Assembly: GCA_003024985.2 (NCBI GenBank)
Contig: PXIH01S0004771.1
Origin: Euperipatoides rowelli
Lineage: Eukaryota > Onychophora > Udeonychophora > Euonychophora > Peripatopsidae
Reading direction: 5' to 3' (one strand)
DNA: 10,510 bases
The notes under the pieces are model-generated. The model had not been told where the DNA came from and did no database searches. It saw nothing but the letters and a program-made list of their open reading frames with translations. The position numbers and the translations under genes were made by a program. Shown in pieces: positions 7,001 to 10,510 of this stretch. The stretch's first letter is position 1. Each line of letters begins with the position of its first letter.

Positions 7001-9158
7001 ATATTCAAACCGCTTGAATGTGCTAACTAATTAATTAATTATTCACGTTTGTAAATTTGTCGGCGCGCTCTTGTTCTGATATAAAAATGGGAGCGTGCCG
7101 ACAAAACTTCACTTCTTGCGCATTTTAGAGGACAGCTCCTCTAGCAAGCAATACTGTATTATTTTATTTACTTTATTATTTTTCCCCATTGTTAGCTAGA
7201 GGGCTGTCCCTCTAGGCTTGGAGCCCCCTCTCTTTACAAGAGGGTTTTATGTTGTCGTATTCATAAATAATAACATAAACAGCAGAAATAAAACCGTTGC
7301 ATTATTTTAACCTGAAAACTGTCTGCCATCTTTTTCGTCTATGTTGTGTTTTCACCCTTAGTGATACTGCTTGAAACACAGTGTCATTATAATACATACA
7401 CATGTTTAACAATCAGCTCTTGATTTACGTGAATTTAATTTAAGCATTTTTGGTATAATGCAAATTTAGTGCTACTACCATTATTTTATTTATGCATAAA
7501 TTGTTTAAAACAACATAGTTTAAAAATTGGCAAATTTTGTCGGGAAAGGTGTCTATAGTTCCGGAGCTTTCTAGGAAAACAAACCTGCTTAATAAACTCT
7601 TAAGCAAAAACGCCAATTGGGAATGGGACTTAGAGACTATAAACAATTTGAGTCAATCAAAAAACAAGTTACTTCAAACAACTTACTAACGCACTATAAC
7701 CCTTCGTTACCAATAGTAGTAGCTTCGGATGCGTCTCCGAGGGGTTTAGGCGCTGTTTTGTCACATCGTTTTAGCGATGGTAGTGAAAAACCAATCATGT
7801 TTGCCTCACGTTCCCTGCAAGCAAATGAAAAGAATTNATTTTCCTTTAAAAGTGAGATTTTTTTTTCTTCACTAATTATTTACTATTTTATAGACAGCCA
7901 AATAAAACAAACACATGGGCAATGCATCACTTCTGCTTGTGCATTGTACCAGGATTAATAATAATGAGGAAAACAACTCAAAATACTAAAAAAAAAAAAA
8001 GACAAATTTTTATATTTCTTTTTCTATTATGTCCTCGCTAATGAAAATAGGCCCGTTTATACAGCACATAGTAAAGAGGTTTTTTTAATGATCTTAATTT
8101 TATATTAATTTAAAGACTGAAAAAAAAAATACATGAAGTAAAATTGTTTCTTTTCAGTCAAGAAATAATTAGAAAAGACACCACTGTATCGGCTAGTATC
8201 ATTGGCGCATAAATTATAAAACTAGCCTCTTGTACAGTTTTATAGCACAGATTAAAAATAGGCTAGTAGGTACAATAGGTCTATTGTAAAACCATGGAAA
8301 TTTTAAATAGGTTAAGACTGTGATTTATTTCCCTCTTTAATATAATGTATGCACTGTACGTACTGCTCAAGCGCTAATATTACAATCTAGAAATAAGATG
8401 TCTAGAAGTTAGAAAAACCTTACTCATAAAAAAAACATGAATAGAGGTAGGGCCTAGGTGGCGATTGCCATCCAGCCACCCTAAGTAATCTGCTCCTGAC
8501 CTTTGCACAACCCAACGCTGCACCCTCAAATCCCACTCACCCTGCACTCACCCCCACCCAACCCAGCACCCCCACCCTACACCACCCTGTAAAAAAAAAA
8601 AAAATTGGGGGGGGGCCCCTTCAAAGGCTCTGGTCCCCTGACAAGAGTCATGCTTGTCATGCCTTATGGGCGGCCCTGACTACATCTAATAGATAATACT
8701 GTAATATACAGTTATTTACTGTATATTAATTTCCTGATACATAATGTATATTAGTGCAGTTTGATAAGCAATTTTTAAGTTAGACCAAGTAATTTTACAC
8801 TTATTTCTATATCTGTTTACAAACAACATTTCACTTCTCTATCATTAAATATTTTTAATTATAATTTTATTTTCAGCCTTTACCACCTATCTCCAAAAAA
8901 ACTTTAGAGTAAGTTTTAATATTCAAAATTATAACTAATAGTATTTTGGAAAATTGTCCTTGTTTTTTTTTTATAATTTATATTGTAAATATAAACTAAT
9001 CTTTTAAAGATGTTTTTACTTTTGTTTCAAATTGTTCCAACAGATCTCTTACGGCTTTAACTAATGATTTTCAAGAAATGGGAGAAATTTGCCTACTTGT
9101 TCTTCACCTGGAGGTCAGAGTTCATTGTTTTTATTTCTTGCTTCCTGTTGCCAGACAG
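908..9158 (+). CDS. EXOC4: EXOC4/Sec8 exocyst subunit, internal part of a split gene (6 exons)
   Basis: Exocyst complex component 4 (Sec8) is a scaffold subunit of the octameric complex that tethers Golgi-derived and recycling vesicles to the plasma membrane before SNARE fusion. I recognised it from blocks that match animal Sec8: a YSDQFLNMIC block, a WAKDNDISRFL block, SLPNW, a KES-IL-GNLG--LIP block and LVLHLEVRVHCF. The coding exons are 908-1046, 1176-1257, 5738-5942, 6670-6768, 8877-8908 and 9044-9158. They sum to 672 nt (224 codons) with no stop, and junction phases are 1, 2, 0, 0, 2, then 0 at the last donor. All introns are GT..AG. Animal Sec8 is roughly 970 residues, so this is the middle to C-terminal half only; no start or stop codon of the gene is present. 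Introns 2 and 4 contain decayed transposons, yet the exons look intact. Identity is inferred from remembered family sequence, not from a search. Confidence 0.95.
1176..1257 (+). CDS. EXOC4: EXOC4 exon B (82 nt)
   Basis: The acceptor is tattccag ending at 1175. Two bases complete the split codon from the previous exon, then the frame reads IVHPESENKRIISANWAKDN and on to DISRFL, ending with AG of a split arginine codon. The WAKDN-DISR block is one of the most conserved parts of animal Sec8. The donor is gtacta at 1258. Intron 1 before it is only 129 bp, while intron 2 after it is about 4.5 kb because of transposon insertions. Confidence 0.93.
1258..1513. other. 5' part of EXOC4 intron 2
   Basis: AT-rich sequence between the exon B donor and the left end of the Kolobok-like element. 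It includes T-rich tracts at about 1268-1317 and short TG-rich text (gcgtgtgtgt, about 1350-1360). No coding or RNA feature is visible. Confidence 0.6.
1518..1534 (+). repeat. Left terminal inverted repeat of the Kolobok-like element
   Basis: AGGTATACTATCACCAA matches the reverse complement of 4612-4628 at 16 of 17 positions and is directly preceded by TTAA. Homology between the ends stops at about base 17; beyond that both ends run into unrelated A/T tracts. Confidence 0.75.
1798..1881 (+). pseudogene. THAP domain transposase remnant, 5' half
   Basis: THAP domains are C2CH zinc-finger DNA-binding modules found at the N-terminus of P-element and Kolobok transposases and of domesticated host proteins. 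An ATG at 1798 begins MPIKC, with the first zinc ligand Cys at 1810-1812. The second Cys (1823-1825) is in a different frame, giving CSNSQ...LHLHKFPNDDT up to 1881. The typical order Cys, Cys-x-N, then the HKFP block is clear. One frameshift between the two cysteines breaks the frame; the ATG frame ends at TAA 1828. The coding sequence is then interrupted by the hAT-like element and continues at 3158. Confidence 0.75.
1874..1881 (+). repeat. Left copy of the 8-bp target site duplication
   Basis: GATGATAC immediately before the left inverted repeat. An identical copy follows the right end at 3158-3165. Both copies encode the Asp-Asp-Thr of the THAP remnant. Confidence 0.88.
2171..2188. repeat. 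18-bp perfect palindrome in the hAT-like element
   Basis: CTACAGTATATACTGTAG is self-complementary. It extends with one mismatch per side to a TAGG...GGCTA form. It combines two of the words that recur across the window (TACAGTA/TACTGTA and TAGGCTA). Confidence 0.8.
3061..3143. repeat. Subterminal repeats at the right end of the hAT-like element
   Basis: A 7-bp-stem hairpin CGGGAAA-TGGC-TTTCCCG (3061-3078) is followed by two direct copies of TAATACGGGAG (3088-3098 and 3133-3143), an inverted CCCGTAT (3075-3081) and the palindrome GGGATATCCC (3120-3129). hAT transposases of known families bind short repeated motifs just inside the ends, so these are plausible binding sites. The left end carries only a loose counterpart (AATACAGGAAG near 1906). 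Confidence 0.6.
3158..3165 (+). repeat. Right copy of the 8-bp target site duplication
   Basis: GATGATAC immediately after the right inverted repeat of the hAT-like element, identical to 1874-1881. Confidence 0.88.
3158..3262 (+). pseudogene. THAP domain transposase remnant, 3' half
   Basis: Reading from the duplicated target site, this gives DDTLRNNWIKKI, then KCAAWTPTKYNFLCSKH, ending at TAG 3260-3262. It supplies the invariant Trp (3179-3181), the Pro in TPTKY (3215-3217) and the last two zinc ligands, Cys (3236-3238) and His (3245-3247), in the form C-x2-H. Together with the left half, 42 residues separate the second and third ligands, within the usual THAP spacing. The frame is the same as the left half once the insertion is ignored. 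After the His the sequence departs from the expected Phe and soon stops, either from decay or because an intron followed. No transposase catalytic region follows. Confidence 0.75.
4014..4123 (+). repeat. Tandem duplication, 2 x 55 bp
   Basis: 4014-4068 and 4069-4123 are identical apart from an N at the last position of each copy. The unit begins CTGTACTCCACATTTGTC and lies inside the LINE fragment. Exact identity plus Ns at both joints suggest either a very recent duplication or a read-joining error. Confidence 0.9.
4014..4271 (+). pseudogene. LINE (non-LTR retrotransposon) polymerase C-terminal fragment
   Basis: The frame ending at TAA 4269-4271 reads NRIIEAWNSLPEKIILSDSL and on through IKNRLDLHL. 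The pattern (R-I/V-I/V-x-x-W-N-S-L-P ... F/I-K-x-x-L-D-x-H) is the characteristic end of the second ORF in CR1/Jockey-type invertebrate LINEs. The upstream 55-bp repeat reads FVILNGILNF, which resembles the 'ILNG' segment found a little earlier in the same ORFs. Five N bases interrupt the frame and no reverse transcriptase or endonuclease domain remains. It lies within the Kolobok-like element. The exact clade is not determined. Confidence 0.65.
4612..4628 (+). repeat. Right terminal inverted repeat of the Kolobok-like element
   Basis: TTGGTGATAGTATACAT is the inverted partner of 1518-1534 (16 of 17) and is followed directly by TTAA at 4629-4632. Confidence 0.75.
4633..5737. other. 3' part of EXOC4 intron 2
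   Basis: AT-rich, non-coding in all frames. It holds a GGGGAGGGGGG run (about 4740-4750), an N at 4803, a tandem TAGGCTAGGCTA (4855-4866), and a small cluster of TGATGGCA repeats described separately. The end (ttactttaag) is the acceptor for exon C. An ATG at 5652 in an open frame reading into exon C is intronic and not a real start. Confidence 0.6.
5000..5094. repeat. TGATGGCA inverted and direct repeat cluster
   Basis: Arms CAATTGATGGCA (5000-5011) and TGCCATCAGTTG (5018-5029) form a 12-bp stem with one mismatch (a G-T pair in RNA) and a 6-nt loop. The word recurs as TGATGGCA at 5038-5045 and inverted as TGCCATCA at 5087-5094, and GGCATTTG occurs at 5042-5049 and 5063-5070. It could be an eroded small inverted-repeat element. 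No target duplication was found. Confidence 0.65.
5738..5942 (+). CDS. EXOC4: EXOC4 exon C (205 nt)
   Basis: The acceptor is ctttaag ending at 5737. One base completes the split Arg codon, then SLPNWLNLQNQ follows, an acidic linker (MPDQEESPEQVRARI) and the conserved KESEILTGNLGETLIPQQEI block. It ends LAQLQESI at the strong donor gtaagt (5943). Frame is open throughout and phase at the end is 0. SLPNW and GNLG--LIP are landmark Sec8 positions, which makes the joint to exon B secure. Confidence 0.95.
5943..6669. other. EXOC4 intron 3
   Basis: A 727-bp intron from gtaagt to the acceptor tttatag. It holds a T run (about 6067-6081), an A18 run (about 6282-6299) and a T9 run, but no coding sequence. 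One less AT-rich stretch around 6390-6450 (GTGCCAACCCTGGGA...) looks unlike its surroundings and may be a trace of an old repeat; I do not recognise it. Confidence 0.6.
6670..6768 (+). CDS. EXOC4: EXOC4 exon D (99 nt)
   Basis: The exon reads EWFGGRIVALVNELTG, then a low-complexity linker of Asn, Thr, Gly, Pro and Ser (NTPGTPVTPPSGDIPPE). The opening E-W directly follows ES-I of exon C, as in animal Sec8 where an ESLEW-type block is found. The Pro/Thr-rich end corresponds to the poorly conserved linker before the next helix. Length is 33 codons, phase 0 at both ends, acceptor tttatag, donor gtatga. Confidence 0.88.
6769..7057. other. 5' part of EXOC4 intron 4
   Basis: AT-rich intron start with no gene. 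GTTACGTGAGAGGTTACTG near 6963-6981 and TTAATTAATTAATTA at 7029-7043 may already belong to the LTR-like region that follows, but I could not place its 5' boundary. Confidence 0.5.
7058..7103 (+). repeat. 13-bp inverted repeat flanking a TATA box
   Basis: TGTCGGCGCGCTC (7058-7070) and GAGCGTGCCGACA (7091-7103) pair at 12 of 13 positions, the exception being a G-T wobble. The 20-nt loop contains TATAAAAA. Confidence 0.85.
7127..7244 (+). repeat. Three consecutive AGAGG-type hairpins
   Basis: Hairpin 1 is AGAGGA-CAGC-TCCTCT (7127-7142). Hairpin 2 is CTAGAGGG-CTGT-CCCTCTAG (7196-7215). Hairpin 3 is CCCTCT-7 nt-AGAGGG (7226-7244). Hairpins 1 and 2 are also near reverse complements of each other over about 22 nt, so alternative long-range pairing is possible. 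All stems are perfect. Confidence 0.85.
7537..7836 (+). pseudogene. Ty3/Gypsy-type retrotransposon pol remnant (RT connection and RNase H start)
   Basis: Two frames carry the similarity. The frame from 7537 shows the end of the reverse transcriptase connection region (a leucine-rich 'LL-K' segment followed by W-x-W). The frame from about 7650 shows an FESIKK block, a helix, then a SDAS motif in which Asp 7728-7730 is the first RNase H catalytic acidic residue, followed by GLGAVLSH and a FASRSL-x4-EKN block. The change of frame near 7635-7650 shows one indel. Similarity stops at the N (7837); the open frame to 7958 is not recognisable after that. The first part of pol, gag and integrase are missing. 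This is an old, broken copy with no functional product. Confidence 0.82.
7838..8442. other. EXOC4 intron 4, middle part
   Basis: AT-rich sequence with no gene. It includes an A13 run near 7989-8001 and a small inverted repeat ACTAGCCT (8221-8228) / AGGCTAGT (8260-8267). Confidence 0.55.
8443..8680. mobile_element. GC-rich patch with hAT-like right terminus, unclassified
   Basis: This block contrasts sharply with its AT-rich flanks. It contains a C/A-rich run with many CACCC and ACCC words (about 8519-8588), an A14 tract (8591-8604), a G9 run and GGCCCC. It ends in GGGCGGCCCTG (8668-8678), whose reverse complement CAGGGCCGCCC resembles the CAGGG-type ends of hAT elements. The left side starts TAGGGCCTAGG. 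Flanking 8-mers do not match, so no target duplication supports the boundaries. An internal hairpin GACAAG-7 nt-CTTGTC lies at 8640-8658. No coding sequence is present. Confidence 0.35.
8681..8876. other. 3' end of EXOC4 intron 4
   Basis: AT-rich, ending in the T-rich tract and acceptor attttcag before the microexon. Nothing else is recognised. Confidence 0.6.
8877..8908 (+). CDS. EXOC4: EXOC4 exon E, 32-nt microexon
   Basis: The exon reads PLPPISKKTL plus two bases (GA). It lies between a good acceptor (attttcag) and a strong donor (gtaagt at 8909). The PLPPIS block matches the LPP-S segment of animal Sec8 that precedes the conserved helix in exon F. Incoming phase is 0 and outgoing phase is 2, so skipping it would shift the frame of the rest of the protein. 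Intron 5 after it is only 135 bp. Confidence 0.85.
9044..9158 (+). CDS. EXOC4: EXOC4 exon F (115 nt)
   Basis: The acceptor is ttccaacag ending at 9043. One base completes the Glu codon, then SLTALTNDFQEMGEICLLVL and HLEVRVHCFYFLLPVARQ. LLVLHLEVRVHCF is an almost invariant Sec8 block and was the most diagnostic match in the window. It ends in phase 0 at the donor gtaaga (9159). The following exon, expected to continue the helical C-terminal half, is not in the window. Confidence 0.96.
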
Positions 9159-9276
9159 GTAAGATTTTATTAAATTATAAATAAGCAAAATCACTAATAG
9201 TACCATATTTAAAATAAATTGTGATCATTCTGCAGTCTGTTGGGTCAATTGATTACGTTAAAATAAAGTTTATATA

Positions 9277-9300
9277 TACTGTATATATTTATATACAGTA
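9277..9300. repeat. Perfect 11-bp-arm inverted repeat
   Basis: TACTGTATATA (9277-9287) and TATATACAGTA (9290-9300) are exact inverted copies separated by TT. It is another instance of the TACTGTA word. Confidence 0.8.
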
Positions 9301-9326
9301 AGTAAATTAATTAACGTTTGCTGTGT

Positions 9327-9386
9327 ATGACTCAAATCCGAGTCAACGCTAACTTTCACAATATTCTGATGACTAGAATCCGAGTC
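9327..9386 (+). repeat. Two 18-bp direct repeats, 42 bp apart
   Basis: ATGACTCAAATCCGAGTC (9327-9344) and ATGACTAGAATCCGAGTC (9369-9386) agree at 16 of 18 positions. Each has a small internal GACT...AGTC inverted pair. Function unknown. Confidence 0.75.
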
Positions 9387-9734
9387 CATTGTGTTACAAA
9401 CTTCAAAACGCAAATATGAATTGGGAAACAGTGTTAAACATTTTTTTATCATTTAGTCACATAAAATATAAAAAAAAACATATTTCTGGATCGTTTGAAA
9501 TTTTCTTTAGTTTTGGGGTCACAGTGATATTATTTTTAAAATTTATCAAGCGATTCTGAAATTTTGAATTTCAGGTAGTGTAAAACAATATTATAAAATA
9601 TTTAGGAATAAACTTATACATTTTTAAAATCAGAATTTAATGCAGATTTCAAAAATCAAAACAAAAAAGTTCTATCTCTAACGACAGAGAAACAGCAATG
9701 GAAAATGTAAGATGAACTGGATTTTTTTTAAGCT

Positions 9735-10008
9735 GACATTTAGAAAATAAAAATAAAAAAATCTATTTGTTGTAATTTTTTTTTCTTTATATATTAAAAT
9801 TCCTGATGAAAAATAGAGCAAAAAATACTATTTAAGTTCTTTTCTATCTATTATAGATTTTGAAATATTTTAACAATGTATTATTTGGATATACAGTAAA
9901 CACGAGCATAATGAATGCAGACATTTAGAAAAAAAATCATTAAAAAAAATCTGTTAGTTGGAAATCATTTCTGTTTATATATTATAATTCCTGATAAAAA
10001 AATAGAAG
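9735..10008 (+). repeat. Degenerate direct repeat, about 185-bp spacing
   Basis: Copy 1 (9735-9818) and copy 2 (9920-10008) share, in order, GACATTTAGAAAA, an AATCTRTT-GTTG segment, TTTATATATTA and AATTCCTGAT followed by AAAAATAGA. The preceding GTTCT...CTATCT segment is also repeated (about 9670 and 9835), so the unit may be 170-185 bp. It looks like an old tandem duplication. Confidence 0.65.
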
Positions 10009-10510
10009 TTTTTGTCATAATAATTTGCATAAATGTGTCAAGTACCAAAGTGGTAGTGCTTCGTTGAACTGTTCATAACCTTCCTCATAGAGCTTCCCTC
10101 CCCCCTATTTTGCTCTATTTTATCCAGAGGAAGATTATGTATTTTAGAAAAATTAAGTTACATCCAAGTCTGATCTATTCCTATATCTATATGACTACTA
10201 ATCTCCGAAATCACCGCTCAATTAAGGCAACAACGTGAAAGAGTTCATAGCCATATAAGATTGAATATAATTACTAGGATGGGGGGTCTTGCTTCCAGTA
10301 TCATATCTTATAAATTTAAATTACTCATCATTGCTAATAAGTAAATTTTATTTATACAGTAATTGCATAAATCATGGAAACTGGACCACTCTTGATCATA
10401 TTTGCAATACATGCAGTGCGGGCGTGAACAATCATGCCGCTACCTCTTTGCATCACAAATATGATTTCTAACTAGGAAAGTATTTCTATTATCTCCATAG
10501 TCCTTATGTG

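Larger units (their letters stand above)
7058..7354 (+). mobile_element. LTR-like, hairpin-rich regulatory region (putative retrotransposon LTR)
   Basis: The block starts TGTCGGCGCGC, has a TATA box (TATAAAAA, 7080-7087), a polyadenylation signal AATAAA (7287-7292), and a possible CA end at 7353-7354. These are the parts of an LTR in the right order, and it lies upstream of and in the same orientation as a Ty3/Gypsy-type fragment at 7537-7836. Its GC content is clearly higher than that of the flanks up to about 7245. I found no second LTR, no target duplication and no certain primer binding site, so both edges are tentative. It could instead be an unrelated promoter-bearing element. Confidence 0.4.
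9159..10510. other. EXOC4 intron 6 (5' part), no gene seen
   Basis: About 1.35 kb of AT-rich sequence following the exon F donor. I looked for the next Sec8 exon and did not find one. It contains three small repeat structures listed separately. Open frames on either strand here are short and AT-driven. Confidence 0.55.

Noticed and set aside
7440-7646. 68-residue minus-strand frame
   Set aside because: Antisense of the retrotransposon pol remnant and its AT-rich flank.
9270-9452. 60-residue minus-strand frame
   Set aside because: Covers the direct repeats and the palindrome in intron 6. No family resemblance and no splice or promoter context.
10289-10471. 60-residue plus-strand frame as the next EXOC4 exon
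   Set aside because: No Sec8 resemblance and no in-phase splice acceptor. It looks like chance in intron DNA.

Overview
The window is AT-rich (roughly 70% or more A+T by eye) animal nuclear DNA from an intron-rich genome. Six short GT..AG exons on the + strand encode one continuous, well conserved stretch of the exocyst subunit Sec8/EXOC4. The rest is intron, much of it occupied by decayed transposable elements. The species cannot be fixed. An invertebrate metazoan (for example a cnidarian, tunicate or other AT-rich lineage) fits the base composition and the element types. Seven isolated N positions (4068, 4123, 4132, 4136, 4153, 4803, 7837) point to a draft assembly.

Host gene. The exons are 908-1046, 1176-1257, 5738-5942, 6670-6768, 8877-8908 and 9044-9158. 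They total 672 nt, or 224 codons, with compatible phases at every junction. They cover an internal part of EXOC4; the N-terminal and C-terminal exons lie outside the window. The product is a subunit of the octameric exocyst, which tethers secretory vesicles to the plasma membrane. The fifth exon is a 32-nt microexon.

Intron 2 (1258-5737) holds nested transposons. A 3.1-kb element (1518-4628) has TTAA at both ends, 17-bp terminal inverted repeats with one mismatch, and a degenerate THAP DNA-binding domain. These three features together point to the Kolobok superfamily. A separate 1276-bp non-autonomous element (1882-3157) sits inside the THAP coding sequence. It has 14-bp perfect inverted repeats and an 8-bp target duplication, GATGATAC, as in hAT elements. 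Taking it out mentally leaves the THAP frame intact across the junction. A fragment of a LINE polymerase C-terminus (about 4014-4271), with a 55-bp tandem duplication and several Ns, also lies inside the Kolobok element.

Intron 4 (6769-8876) holds a decayed Ty3/Gypsy-type remnant: the end of the RT connection region plus the start of RNase H, frameshifted, at 7537-7836. Upstream at 7058-7292 is a structured, LTR-like stretch with a TATA box inside a hairpin, three further hairpins and AATAAA. A GC-rich patch at 8443-8680 ends in a hAT-like terminus.

The remaining intron sequence has small repeats and an unusual excess of the words TACTGTA/TACAGTA and TAGGCTA/TAGCCTA. I found no tRNA, rRNA, CRISPR array or bacterial-type operon. 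I did not find a convincing new functional system. The best material is the nested transposon history and the hairpin-rich LTR-like region.
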